Shown: positions 34,162 to 43,264 of the stretch, in pieces | Numbering within the stretch: the stretch's first letter is position 1 | Layout: each line of letters opens with the position of its first letter | DNA from: Lysobacter sp. | Lineage (GTDB): Bacteria > Pseudomonadota > Gammaproteobacteria > Xanthomonadales > Xanthomonadaceae | Assembly: GCA_011526085.1 (NCBI GenBank) | Contig: WYBC01000031.1 | Coordinates: forward strand, 62,001-126,000 | Length of the DNA: 64,000 bases | Direction: 5' to 3' | Position numbers and translations under genes: made by a program | The notes under the pieces: generated by a model | Database searches by the model: none | What the model was told of the DNA's origin: nothing | What the model saw: only the letters and a program-made list of their open reading frames with translations

Positions 34162-36597
34162 ATGCGTCACACACGTGGTTCCGCAACCCGCCGCAAGGCG
34201 AATCTGGCGAGGATGCCGCTGACCGCGGCCATCTACGTCGCCTTCGGCAGCATGGCCTTCGCCGGTGCGGCGATGGCCCAGCAGAGCGAAGCCAAGGACG
34301 AGAGTCCCTCGCTCGAAACCATCACCGTCACCGCGCAGAAGCGCACCGAGAACGCGCAGGACGTGCCGATCAGCCTCAACGTCATCGGCGCCCAGCAGCT
34401 CGACGAGCTGCAGGTCAACGATTTCGAGGACTACGCCAAGATGCTGCCGAGCGTCTCGATCTCGCCCAACGGCCCCGGCTTCGGCCAGGTCTACATGCGC
34501 GGCGTCGCCAGCGGCGGCGACGGCAACCACTCCGGCCCGCTGCCGAGCGTGGGCATCTATCTCGACGAACAGCCGATCACGACCATCCAGGGCGCGCTCG
34601 ACCTGCACGTCTACGACATCGAGCGCGTCGAAGCGCTGTCGGGCCCGCAGGGCACGCTGTACGGCGCCAGCTCCGAAGCCGGCACCCTGCGCCTGATCAC
34701 CCGCAAGCCCGACACCGCCGGCTTCTCGGCCGGTTACGGCGTCGAAGCCAATGCCATCGACGGCGGCGGCTGGGGCCACGTGGTCGAAGGCTTCGTCAAC
34801 GTGCCGATCTCCGATCGCGCCGCGATCCGCCTCGTCGGCTGGGAAAAGAAGGACGCCGGCTGGATCGACAACGTCTACAGCGAACGCACCTTCCCGACCT
34901 CCGGCATCACCCAGAACAACGCCGATCGCGTCGAGGACAACTACAACGACGTCGACACCGTCGGCGCGCGCCTGGCGCTGAAGCTCGACCTCAACGAGAA
35001 CTGGACGATCACGCCCACGATCATGGGCCAGCGCCAGAAGGCCAACGGCAGCTTCGGCTACGACACCAACATCGGCGAACGCAAGATCAGCCACGCCTAT
35101 CCCGAGTCCTCGGACGACCGCTGGGCGCAGGCCGCGCTGACCGTGCAGGGCAAGATCGGCAACTTCGATCTGACCTACGCCTTCGCCCACCTCAAGCGCG
35201 ATGTCGACACCGACACCGACTACAGCGACTACGGCTTCTGGTACGACACCCTGTTCGGCTACGGCGCGTACTTCTACGACGACAGCGGCGACCTGATCAA
35301 TCCGGCGCAGTACATCCAGGGCGTCGACGGTTACAAGAAGACCAGCCACGAACTGCGCATCGCGTCGCCGCAGGACCAGCGCCTGCGCTTCGTCGCCGGC
35401 CTGTTCTGGATGGACCAGTCGCACGACATCGAGCAGCGCTACCGCGTCGACGGTCTCGCCGACGTGCTGTCGGTGCGCGGCTGGGAAGACACGATCTGGC
35501 TGACGCAGCAGGAGCGCAAGGACCACGACGAAGCGATCTTCGGCGAACTGGCCTTCGACTTCACCGACAAGCTGACCGCGACCGTCGGTTTCCGCCACTT
35601 CCGCGCCGACAACGCGCTGAAGGGCTTCTTCGGTTTCGCCAACGGCTACTCCTCGCAGGGCAGCCAGCTGCCGCAGAACCGCTACGGCGAGGCCGCCTGC
35701 ATCGTGCAGTACGGCGCCGACCCGGCCAACTGGCCGTCGTTCAACGGCGCGCCCTGCAAGGTGTTCGACAAGGACGTGCAGGAGAAGGACACCCTCGGCA
35801 AGTTCAACCTGTCGTACAAGTTCGCGCCGGGCAAGCTGGCGTACTTCACCTGGTCCGAAGGCTACCGTCCGGGCGGCATCAACCGCCGCGGTACGCTGCC
35901 GCCGTACATCACCGAGTTCCTCACCAATTACGAACTCGGCTGGAAGACGTCCTGGCTCGACAATCGCCTGACCTTCAACGGCGCCGCCTTCCATCAGGTG
36001 TGGGACGACTTCCAGTTCCCGATCCTCGGCCAGAACGGTCTCACCGAAATCCGCAACGCCAACCAGGCGCGCATCCAGGGCCTGGAAATGGACGTGAACT
36101 GGGCCGCGAGCTACAACCTGCGGCTGTCCGCGGGCGTGGGCTTCTACGACGCCGAACTCACCGAGAACTACTGCGGCGAAGTCGACGGCAGCGGCAATCC
36201 GGAAACGGTCTGCGCCGCGCCGCTGGCGCCGGACGGCACCCGCCTGCCGGTCACCGCCGACTACAAGGGCAACCTGACCGCGCGCTACACCTTCGACATC
36301 GGCACGTTCGAAGCCTACTGGCAGGGTTCGGTGGTGCACGAAGGCCGTCGCACCTCGGACCTGCGCATCGTCGAGCGCAACATCCTCGGCGATCTGCCGT
36401 CCTACACGCTCGCCGACTTCGCCCTCGGCCTGCGCAAGGACAACTGGTCGGTGGATTTCTTCATCAAGAACCTGTTCGACGAGAACGCGCAGTACGGCCG
36501 CAACGTGCAGTGCCCGGAGCAGGTCTGCGCCGCACAGGTCTATTCGACCGCTGGCCAGCCGCGCACCTTCGGCGTCAAGTTCAGTCAGGAATTCTGA
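34162..36597 (+). CDS. TonB-dependent outer-membrane receptor
   Basis: An 811-residue receptor. The signal peptide ends AGAAMA-QQ near residue 35. TonB box-like SLETITVTAQKR is followed by the plug (QDVPISLNVIGAQQL...MRGVASGGDGNH, QGTLYGASSEAGTLRLITRKP). The 22-strand barrel ends with a C-terminal Phe (KFSQEF). The sequence fits the FecA/'TonB-dependent receptor' group that includes pesticin and complex-carbohydrate receptors. It is preceded by the sulfotransferase gene and ends at a strong terminator. Ligand unknown. The ATG at 34162 follows GGGGAGAG. Confidence 0.93.
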   Translation: MRHTRGSATRRKANLARMPLTAAIYVAFGSMAFAGAAMAQQSEAKDESPSLETITVTAQKRTENAQDVPISLNVIGAQQLDELQVNDFEDYAKMLPSVSISPNGPGFGQVYMRGVASGGDGNHSGPLPSVGIYLDEQPITTIQGALDLHVYDIERVEALSGPQGTLYGASSEAGTLRLITRKPDTAGFSAGYGVEANAIDGGGWGHVVEGFVNVPISDRAAIRLVGWEKKDAGWIDNVYSERTFPTSGITQNNADRVEDNYNDVDTVGARLALKLDLNENWTITPTIMGQRQKANGSFGYDTNIGERKISHAYPESSDDRWAQAALTVQGKIGNFDLTYAFAHLKRDVDTDTDYSDYGFWYDTLFGYGAYFYDDSGDLINPAQYIQGVDGYKKTSHELRIASPQDQRLRFVAGLFWMDQSHDIEQRYRVDGLADVLSVRGWEDTIWLTQQERKDHDEAIFGELAFDFTDKLTATVGFRHFRADNALKGFFGFANGYSSQGSQLPQNRYGEAACIVQYGADPANWPSFNGAPCKVFDKDVQEKDTLGKFNLSYKFAPGKLAYFTWSEGYRPGGINRRGTLPPYITEFLTNYELGWKTSWLDNRLTFNGAAFHQVWDDFQFPILGQNGLTEIRNANQARIQGLEMDVNWAASYNLRLSAGVGFYDAELTENYCGEVDGSGNPETVCAAPLAPDGTRLPVTADYKGNLTARYTFDIGTFEAYWQGSVVHEGRRTSDLRIVERNILGDLPSYTLADFALGLRKDNWSVDFFIKNLFDENAQYGRNVQCPEQVCAAQVYSTAGQPRTFGVKFSQEF

Positions 36598-36626
36598 CCG
36601 GACGCGACGGCGTCATCGCTGTATCG

Positions 36627-36655
36627 ACAGGCCGCCTCCGGGCGGCCTGTTTTTT
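36627..36655 (+). terminator. Rho-independent terminator of the TonB receptor gene
   Basis: ACAGGCCGCC, four-base loop TCCG, then GGCGGCCTGT, followed by six T. A perfect 10-base stem and U-tract 29 bases after the stop. Confidence 0.95.
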
Positions 36656-36849
36656 GGGTATTCGTAATGCTCTAATTGCGTTCGGTGCGGGAAGATTGCC
36701 TGTTCGCTGGTTGGCTAATTCGTAAAGCGCGGTTGACGGGCCGCATTGGGATCCACACACTGCGCTTCAAGCAGTCGCAGGTTTTGCGCCTGTCATTGAG
36801 CAAAGTTCGGCTGCCTGCTTTCGAATCGGCAAGCCCCGAGGAGGGTCCA

Positions 36850-38217
36850 ATGAAAGGCCACGTTCCCACCCCTGATGACCTTGTAGACAGCATGGTTGCC
36901 CGGCTGTTCGCTTCGAACGAACCAGTGCCGGGCGACTCACTCTTGGATCCTGGTTGTGGCGGGGGCGCCTTCATTGCTGGCGTGCTTCGCTGGTGCGAAG
37001 CCAATGGTGTCGCCCCTCCTCGGATTACGGGCGTGGAGCTCAATCCGTCCCTTGCGGCCAAGGCCCGTAAACGGTTTGCTGACTACCCCGCGGTCCGAAT
37101 CGTTCAGGCGAACTATCTGCTCTCGCCGGTGACGACCTCATATCGCTTCATCATCGGAAACCCGCCTTACGTATCGCTTGCGAATCTTGGCGGCAACGTC
37201 CAGCGGGACAGCTACCGAAAGCGGTTCACCTCGGCTCGCGGTCGCTTCGACCTCTACATGCTCTTCTTCGAGCGCTCCATCGACGCGCTCGCGCCGAACG
37301 GGCGCTTGGTCTTCATCACTCCCGAGAAGTTTCTCTACGTCTCCTCGGCCAAGGAGCTTCGCCGTCTGTTGGCGGCACGGACATTCGTCGCGAGCATCCA
37401 CCTCGCTCCAGAAGATGCTTTTCCCGGGTTCACCACGTATCCGGCGATTACGACCTTGGATCGACAAACGGATGAACAGACTCCTACGGCCGTTCGCCTT
37501 CGCTGCGGAACGGCTCGTCACGCCCAGCTTCCAGGCGATGGCGAAAGCTGGTGGCCGTACCTGATGGCCGAGCAAACGGCAAACGACGATCCTTTGCTAG
37601 GGGATGTTTGCGTTCGCGTCAGTGCTGGGGTCGCTACTGGAGCAGACGACGTTTTTGTTCGCGCGATTGCCGAGCTGCCGGCGCAACTTCGTTCATTCGC
37701 GAAGCCTGCTGTTGCTGGGCGCGATCTCGCGACCGGAATGCCTTTTCCAACGCCTCACCGTGCGATTCTCATCCCTTACAGGGACACTGGCGAACTTCTA
37801 CCAAGAGCCGACCTGGGCGCTCTCGGGCGGCACCTTGCCAGCCCCAGCCTCAAGGAGGCACTGGAGCGCCGAAGCTGCGCGGAGCGAAAGCCGTGGTACG
37901 CCTTCCACGACAATTTTCCGCCGGACATTCTGCGACCGAAGATCCTCTTCAAGGACATCACGAAGGAGCCGTTCTTTTGGGTCGATCGAACGGGCGATGT
38001 CATCCCTTTGCACAGCGTCTACTACATTGTCCCAGAGCGGGGCGATCAACTCGATGCGCTCTGTGAATGGCTGAACGGACCCGAGGCGAGCCGCTGGCTT
38101 GAGGCGAACTGTCAGCGTGCGGCCAACGGATTTCTCCGACTACAGAGCTCAGTGCTTCGGCGTCTCCCGGTTCCGGCTCATGTCCTCGCGCAGGCCCCGA
38201 TGAGGATGGCCGCCTGA
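36850..38217 (+). CDS. Type II DNA adenine-specific methyltransferase
   Basis: A 455-residue N6-adenine methyltransferase. The SAM-binding motif I is LLDPGCGGGAFIAG (~33-46) and the catalytic motif IV is Asn104-Pro-Pro-Tyr107 in IIGNPPYV. The C-terminal half is a target-recognition region ending WLEANCQRAANGFLRLQSSVL. Organisation with motif I before NPPY, plus TPDDLVDSMVARLF at the N-terminus, fits the gamma-type M.TaqI-like class. The ATG at 36850 with GAGGAGGG upstream is chosen. It overlaps the nuclease by one base (TGATG), so the pair is a type II restriction-modification set. Confidence 0.9.
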   Translation: MKGHVPTPDDLVDSMVARLFASNEPVPGDSLLDPGCGGGAFIAGVLRWCEANGVAPPRITGVELNPSLAAKARKRFADYPAVRIVQANYLLSPVTTSYRFIIGNPPYVSLANLGGNVQRDSYRKRFTSARGRFDLYMLFFERSIDALAPNGRLVFITPEKFLYVSSAKELRRLLAARTFVASIHLAPEDAFPGFTTYPAITTLDRQTDEQTPTAVRLRCGTARHAQLPGDGESWWPYLMAEQTANDDPLLGDVCVRVSAGVATGADDVFVRAIAELPAQLRSFAKPAVAGRDLATGMPFPTPHRAILIPYRDTGELLPRADLGALGRHLASPSLKEALERRSCAERKPWYAFHDNFPPDILRPKILFKDITKEPFFWVDRTGDVIPLHSVYYIVPERGDQLDALCEWLNGPEASRWLEANCQRAANGFLRLQSSVLRRLPVPAHVLAQAPMRMAA

Positions 38218-38978
38218 TGTCCGTTTTCGATGAGATTCTCGCCGCGATCAGGGCGAACGGCTACCACAACCATCGCAAAGAGACGCACTCCAACATCGTT
38301 TCGCGGCGCATCGTTGCAGACTTACGGGCCGCATGTGTGGCATTCGCGAACGACTGCGAAACTGGAGCGATTCGAATCTGGGAGCGCACGCATGGCCCCG
38401 ATGATCGAACAGCCGACTTGGTCGCTGGCCCGCCAAATGACAAGGGGAAGCCGGACCTGACGAAGGTTAGGCTTCTGGTTGAGAATAAGTCGGTTGTTAC
38501 CGCGCATCGAAACAGAAACGCCCGATACCAAGACATTGACCGGGAGCGACTATCCGCGCACAGAGCCAACCCGAAGACCATTGTTGTTGCCACGCTCATA
38601 GTCGGCGTCTGCGAGCGTGTCTTGAACATCCCCGACTGTGTTTCGAGGTTCCACCCGAAGACATTTAAGAGCGACATTCTTCCGCGGCTATCGACCGGGG
38701 ATCAAACGTTGTGGACACAGTTCGATACCTGCGTCGGCAAGAACACGCCCGAGGACCCCGCGAAGACCGTTGCGATGTTTCGTACGCTGCCCACTCGGCA
38801 GGGCTCAGACACCCACCTTCCTGCGCTCGATTACCTGCTGATTGCGCCCTTCGCGATCGACAATGTGAATCCGCCAGAATTGGCGACCGCACTCGGGATT
38901 GATGCGGAAGCTGAGTACCAGAGAATGATTCAGCACATCTCGCGCACTTACACGATGCGCTGGCACGGTGGCGCTTAG
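38217..38978 (+). CDS. Putative type II restriction endonuclease (PD-(D/E)XK)
   Basis: A 253-residue protein starting within the stop of the methyltransferase gene. A PD-(D/E)XK-like signature is visible: Pro79-Asp80, then Glu89-x-Lys91 in VRLLVENK. This part is followed by helical residues with a late ISRTYTMRW. I recognise neither the recognition family nor a name; location downstream and overlap with a methyltransferase makes nuclease the best inference. AT-rich codon use is shared with the partner gene. Confidence 0.75.
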   Translation: MSVFDEILAAIRANGYHNHRKETHSNIVSRRIVADLRAACVAFANDCETGAIRIWERTHGPDDRTADLVAGPPNDKGKPDLTKVRLLVENKSVVTAHRNRNARYQDIDRERLSAHRANPKTIVVATLIVGVCERVLNIPDCVSRFHPKTFKSDILPRLSTGDQTLWTQFDTCVGKNTPEDPAKTVAMFRTLPTRQGSDTHLPALDYLLIAPFAIDNVNPPELATALGIDAEAEYQRMIQHISRTYTMRWHGGA

Positions 38979-38979
38979 G

Positions 38980-39119
38980 GATGCCCGTCAACATTCTGAA
39001 TCTTTCGGTCTACCGGGTCACAGGGGTCGAGGAGGCGGAACACGATTACCACGTTCGCGCCGAGATCATTGATCCGCCGAGCAAGTGCCGCGAATGTGGT
39101 TCGGACCTCATCGACCGTG
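38980..39119 (+). pseudogene. Truncated ISL3-family transposase
   Basis: A frame from the ATG at 38981 encodes MPVNILNLSVYRVTGVEEAE, then DYHVRAEIIDPP and CRECGSDLIDRG, which matches the N-terminus of ISL3-type transposases including the first CxxC zinc pair. After about 47 residues the match stops and an unrelated alanine-rich translation follows to a stop at 39214. The catalytic DDE part is absent, so it is a non-functional fragment. Confidence 0.75.
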
Positions 39120-39194
39120 GTGCTCGCGCTCGCGATCTGGCTGCTGCGGCGCGCATGGCGCTGGCTGCGGCGGAAAAAGAAGGTGGAGGCGTGA
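39120..39194 (+). pseudogene. Remnant C-terminus of a native membrane protein
   Basis: In a frame shifted from the transposase, GC-rich sequence encodes VLALAIWLLRRAWRWLRRKK and ends KVEA-stop at 39192-39194. A short hydrophobic segment followed by Arg/Lys is typical of the C-terminus of a membrane protein. It starts where base composition changes, so it may be what is left of a gene cut by the island. This is an inference from composition and sequence. Confidence 0.4.
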
Positions 39195-39430
39195 AGGCCG
39201 TCCGTCCTGCTTGACGGGATGGTGATGCCGGAAAGATAGATCGGCCATCGGTGGCCAGCCGCGGAAACCCGCCCTCGAAGCGCGTGCGCTTCAGCGCATC
39301 GGGTGATGATCGCGCGATGCGCTGGCGCGCCGTCTTCGGCTCGCGGCTCCGGCCTTCGACGATGGTGCGCCGGGCTGCCCGCCGGTGCTATGGTTCCATC
39401 GCGTCATCGACAACCTCAAGGAACGAAGAC

Positions 39431-40864
39431 ATGGGCAACGGAACGCCGGTCGCACCCGTGGTGCAGGCCTATCTGAAGGACGTGCTGGCCGCGGTCAACG
39501 CCATCGACGACCCCGATACGAACCAGCCGCTGCAGATTCCGGATTTCGCCGAAATCTACGAAGCGGCGGGCCGCCTCGACGATGCCGCCGATCCCGGCGC
39601 GATCATGTGGACCATCAACACGCTGCTCGGCCGCGCCAGCAGCGTGGGCAGCGTGGCGCCGACGGCGTCGTATGCGCTGTCGTTTCCGGACGATCACCAC
39701 ATGCATGCCGACATGGGCCTGGAGTGGTATTGGGTCGGTTGCCACATGAACGTGATGACGCCGGAAGGCGAGACCGGACGGCTGTCGCTGCTGCTGTCGA
39801 TGGAGAAGATCCGCGCGATCGGCACGGCGGCGCAGCAGGCGGCGGGCTGGTCGGCGCTGGATGCCACGGTGGCGACGAATCTGGTGACGGTCACCGTCGA
39901 CATGGGACCCGGCAGGCGCGCGATCCATCGCCGGCGCCCGAACGTGCAGTGGCCGGCGAAGGGTGGGCAGGCGGATTTCAGCCAGCCGGGCGCCGACAGC
40001 CTGTACTTCGTCTGCGGCGACGATTCGCTGCGCGGTTCGCTGGACGTGTTGCCGCTCGCCGTGAAGGTGAACGACGGCGACCACATGACCGTCGACATCG
40101 TGCTGACCCAGAACGCCGCGACGAAGGTGGACGCCGCGTTTTTCCTGCAGGGCGTGCCGAAGACGGAGAGCGTCACCGCCGGCGGTACCGGGCTGACGCC
40201 GCTACCCACGCCGGGCATCTACTACAGCTGGCCGCAGTTGCAGGTGAGCGGCAGCATCGCGATCGATGGCACCTGCTACACCATCGTCTCCGGGACCGGC
40301 TGGATCGATCACGAGTTGATGATGAGCAGCCTGGAGAACCCGGACGGCGCGGTGCATCCGGTGCCGTTCGTGGAGGATGCGACGCCCTGCAACGGCTGGG
40401 TGTGGCAGTTCCACAATCTCGACAACGGCCAGGCGTTCACCGGCGCCGGGTTCGTGCTCGGCGCGATGAACGATGCGCCCGCGCTGTCTTACGGTTATTT
40501 CCTGACGCCGAACAACGGCGGCTGGGACGCGATCTTCATCCAGGGCAAGCTGGATCTGCTGTTTCCGAATGCATTCCCGGCGCGTGTCGGCACGTCCGGG
40601 CCGATGGTCGATATTCCGGTGGTGCGCGGCTACAGCGGCGTCGAGAATGTGTTTCTGGGCAAACCGTTGTCGGGCGTGGCCACGCCCTGGTTTCCGGACG
40701 GAACGTTCAACGGCCCGAACGGCGCGATCTGCGCCGAGATCCCGGCCGATTACACCGATCTGTCGGGCCAGTACGCCGATGGTCTTGGTTATATGGAATC
40801 CGTGGGTTTTGAATCGGTCGCGTCGTATCGGCAATACGCGCTGGGGCGGTTGAAGAACTGCTGA
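39431..40864 (+). CDS. CrtC/AttH-like lipocalin-fold protein
   Basis: A 477-residue protein. SFPDDHHMHADMGLEWYWVGCHMNV and GTGWIDHELMMSSLENP match the two characteristic blocks of the CrtC (hydroxyneurosporene synthase)/AttH family, where tandem lipocalin-like barrels bind hydrophobic substrates. No signal peptide is present. The ATG at 39431 follows AAGGAACGAAG. No carotenoid genes are near, so carotenoid hydration should not be assumed; lipid or isoprenoid binding is equally possible. Confidence 0.8.
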   Translation: MGNGTPVAPVVQAYLKDVLAAVNAIDDPDTNQPLQIPDFAEIYEAAGRLDDAADPGAIMWTINTLLGRASSVGSVAPTASYALSFPDDHHMHADMGLEWYWVGCHMNVMTPEGETGRLSLLLSMEKIRAIGTAAQQAAGWSALDATVATNLVTVTVDMGPGRRAIHRRRPNVQWPAKGGQADFSQPGADSLYFVCGDDSLRGSLDVLPLAVKVNDGDHMTVDIVLTQNAATKVDAAFFLQGVPKTESVTAGGTGLTPLPTPGIYYSWPQLQVSGSIAIDGTCYTIVSGTGWIDHELMMSSLENPDGAVHPVPFVEDATPCNGWVWQFHNLDNGQAFTGAGFVLGAMNDAPALSYGYFLTPNNGGWDAIFIQGKLDLLFPNAFPARVGTSGPMVDIPVVRGYSGVENVFLGKPLSGVATPWFPDGTFNGPNGAICAEIPADYTDLSGQYADGLGYMESVGFESVASYRQYALGRLKNC

Positions 40865-40943
40865 CGATCGCGTCCGCGATGCGTATCGCATTGCGGACGG
40901 GCTTTCGACAGCGGAGCGGGTCATCGCCTTCGGCGGTTCCGCC

Positions 40944-42371
40944 TTACTGCTCCGGGGAGTCGTCGGTGTCGGCGCCGTGCGCCGCGGGCGCACGCACCAC
41001 CGTGACCGTGCACGGCGCTTCCGCGACCACGCGCGCGGACACGCTGCCGAGAATCCGGCGCACGCCGGTGACGCCGCGCGCGCCCATGATCAGATGATCG
41101 ACGCCGTTGTCGCGGGCGTAGTCGAGCAGCGCGTGCGCGGGATCGCTGTGTTCGAGCACGTGCACGGTGATGCGGTGTTCGTCCAGTCCCAGCGGACGGA
41201 CCCAGTCGCGCAGCGCGATCAGGCGTTTGACGTGGCGATTGCGCCCCTCGCTGTCGAGATTGCTGTCCAGGCCGATGCGCGCGGTGCGCATCACGGTGAT
41301 GCAGGCCAGGCGCGAATGCGGGAAGGTCGAGACGATCCGCTGCAGCGTGCCGCGCAGCGCGGCGCACAGCGCTGCGTCCTCGTGTTTCAGGTCGACCGCG
41401 ACCATCAGCAGCGGCGCCTGGTCGAGATGATCGGTCACCGCCCGGCGCGGTTCGCGCTCGCGCCCGAAATTCTTCCACCAGCGCTGGATCACGGCCACCC
41501 GGCCATCGCGATGGCTGCGGTCGGCGCGCGCGGTCAGCGGCACCTGCTCGGGATGCTGCAGATCGTGCGCGAGCTGCGCGGCGGTGGCGTGGCGCGCGTC
41601 GGGATCGACTTCGAGACAGCGCAGGATCACCTCCTGCAGCCAGCGCGGGATCTCCGGGCGCAGCGCGCGCGGCGGCACCGGATCGCGATACAGGCGGCGA
41701 CGCAGGCCGGCGGGACTGCCGGGATTGCCGAAGGGCCGTTCGCCGGTGGCGAGGTGGTACAGCGTCACCCCGAGCGCGAACAGATCGCTGCGCGGTTCGT
41801 CGCGGACGCCCAGCACCTGCTCCGGCGCGATGTACGGCGCGGTGCCGATCGGTACGCGGAACTGTTCGTCGAGCAGGTCGGGAAGGTGCGCGTGATGCGA
41901 GAGACCGAAATCGATCAGCGCGACGCTGCCGTCCGGCCGGCGCAGCAGGTTGCTGGGTTTGATGTCGAGATGGATCACCTCCTGCTGGTGCAGGGCGTGG
42001 ATCGCGGTCGCGGCCAGCGCACCGAGTTCGGCGACCTGTTGCGGCGGCAACGGCGCGCTGTCGAGCAGCGGTCGCAGCGTGTCGCCGGCCAGATGCTCCA
42101 TCACCAGCCACGGTTGATCGTGATGATCGCCGGCGGCGACGAACCGCGGCACGTGCGGGCCGCGCAGCTGCGGCAGGATCATGCGTTCCACTTCGAAGCC
42201 GACGATCTGGGTGGCGGCTTCGCCGTAGCCGATGCGCGCGAGTTTCATCAGCAGCGGCATCGCGTGATCGGGGTGGGTGACCCGCCACAGCGTGGCCATG
42301 CCGCCTTCGTGCAGCGGGGCGATCAGTTCGAACCCGTCGATGACCAGCCCGGGCGTCAGCGGTACAGGCAT
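40944..42371 (-). CDS. Ser/Thr protein kinase fused to a universal stress domain
   Basis: A 475-residue cytoplasmic protein. Residues ~10-275 form a Hanks-type kinase: glycine loop GGMATLWRV, catalytic loop HLDIKPSN (His-Leu-Asp in place of HRD), DFG in LIDFGLS and APE in YIAPEQV. A linker leads to a C-terminal UspA-like domain (~325-465) with VVRAP after the GxxGxxRxxxGSVSxRVxxxAPC signature: GARGVTGVRRILGSVSARVVAEAPC. No membrane segment. It follows the phosphatase gene with one base between, so the pair are co-expressed and may act on the same target. Confidence 0.9.
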   Translation of the reverse strand: MPVPLTPGLVIDGFELIAPLHEGGMATLWRVTHPDHAMPLLMKLARIGYGEAATQIVGFEVERMILPQLRGPHVPRFVAAGDHHDQPWLVMEHLAGDTLRPLLDSAPLPPQQVAELGALAATAIHALHQQEVIHLDIKPSNLLRRPDGSVALIDFGLSHHAHLPDLLDEQFRVPIGTAPYIAPEQVLGVRDEPRSDLFALGVTLYHLATGERPFGNPGSPAGLRRRLYRDPVPPRALRPEIPRWLQEVILRCLEVDPDARHATAAQLAHDLQHPEQVPLTARADRSHRDGRVAVIQRWWKNFGREREPRRAVTDHLDQAPLLMVAVDLKHEDAALCAALRGTLQRIVSTFPHSRLACITVMRTARIGLDSNLDSEGRNRHVKRLIALRDWVRPLGLDEHRITVHVLEHSDPAHALLDYARDNGVDHLIMGARGVTGVRRILGSVSARVVAEAPCTVTVVRAPAAHGADTDDSPEQ

Positions 42372-42372
42372 G

Positions 42373-43128
42373 TCAGCGACCCTCCACCAGACGTTTCGCG
42401 AGCGATTCGGGCAGGCCGGCGGCGACGATCTTGCGCGCCGCGGCGTGATGGTTGTAGGCCACGCGCAGCAGCGTCAGCGAACCCCGCGCGGTGTCGTACA
42501 GCGCGCAGCAGGCGGCGGGATTGCCGTCGCGCGGCTGCCCCAGCGAACCGGGCAGGGCCAGCCAGCGCCGGCTGCCGAGCAGCGGCATCGCCACGCCGGG
42601 CGTCGGCGCGAAATGGCGGGCGCCGCCCTCGGGCTGCGAGTGATACAGCGCGGGCTCGTGGACGTGCCCGCAGAAGGTCACCCGCTGGCGGGTGGCGGCG
42701 ATGCTCTGCGCCGCGGCCAGCGCATTGCTGATGTAGCCCCACTGCAGCGGCGCCCAGGCGTTGGCGTGGACGTACAGCCGATCTTCGTCCTCGATGCTCG
42801 CCGGCAGCGCGGCGAGGAACGCGCGCTGCTCGGCGGAGAGCCGCCCGCGGGTCCAGTCGATCGCCGCCTGCGCGTGCGCGTGCTTCGTCGATTGCGCATC
42901 CGCCTGCGCGTCGCGCAGCACCGCTTCGTCGTGATTGCCGTAGACCGCGAGGCCGCCGTCGTCGATGAGCCGCTGCGCTTCGTCCACCGTCCATTCCGGG
43001 TCGGCGCCGTAACCGACGATGTCGCCGAGCAGCACGGCGCGGTCGAAGCCGAGTTTGCGCAGTTTCGACAGGCACGCCCCGGTCGCTTCGCGGTTGGCGT
43101 GCAGATCGGCGAGCAGGGCGAGGCGCAT
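42373..43128 (-). CDS. Metallophosphoesterase (phosphatase)
   Basis: A 251-residue calcineurin-like phosphoesterase. All metal-ligand motifs are visible: ADLHANREA (DxH), LLGDIVGYG (GDxxG), GNHDEAVL (GNHD) and GHVH ([11 protein letters not shown]). The family includes protein phosphatases and cyclic-nucleotide hydrolases (YfcE type). It is the first gene of a two-gene operon, one base from the kinase start. Confidence 0.9.
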   Translation of the reverse strand: MRLALLADLHANREATGACLSKLRKLGFDRAVLLGDIVGYGADPEWTVDEAQRLIDDGGLAVYGNHDEAVLRDAQADAQSTKHAHAQAAIDWTRGRLSAEQRAFLAALPASIEDEDRLYVHANAWAPLQWGYISNALAAAQSIAATRQRVTFCGHVHEPALYHSQPEGGARHFAPTPGVAMPLLGSRRWLALPGSLGQPRDGNPAACCALYDTARGSLTLLRVAYNHHAAARKIVAAGLPESLAKRLVEGR

Positions 43129-43264
43129 GGCGTGGACCGGCGGGAGATCGCGCCCATGCTAGGCCGATGCCGCGCGACCGGCGATTGGCGATTGGTCTTA
43201 CCCGATGCGCCGGGCTCGACCCGCCGGACTCGATCCGCAGAGCGCGACCGGCCGGTCGCGTCGA

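Larger units (their letters stand above)
36656..39120. other. AT-richer restriction-modification island
   Basis: Base composition is visibly lower in GC than on either side, with AT-rich leader and codons. It begins just after the TonB gene terminator and ends abruptly near 39120, where GC-rich native sequence resumes. It encodes a DNA methyltransferase, a PD-(D/E)XK nuclease and a truncated ISL3 transposase. No direct repeats or intact inverted repeats mark the ends, so the mechanism of entry is not seen. Confidence 0.75.
38979..39430. other. Island-end gap with transposase remnant
   Basis: 452 bases after the nuclease gene. The first 140 bases are the ISL3 transposase remnant, with a 24-codon tail of a lost native protein overlapping it near 39120. 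The rest, up to the CrtC-like gene, is GC-rich with no gene or terminator that I can see. Confidence 0.6.

Noticed and set aside
36850-38978. Naming the restriction-modification system (for example XamI- or BsuBI-like)
   Set aside because: No diagnostic motif for a named specificity could be recalled with confidence; GTCGAC is common in the window, which does not help.
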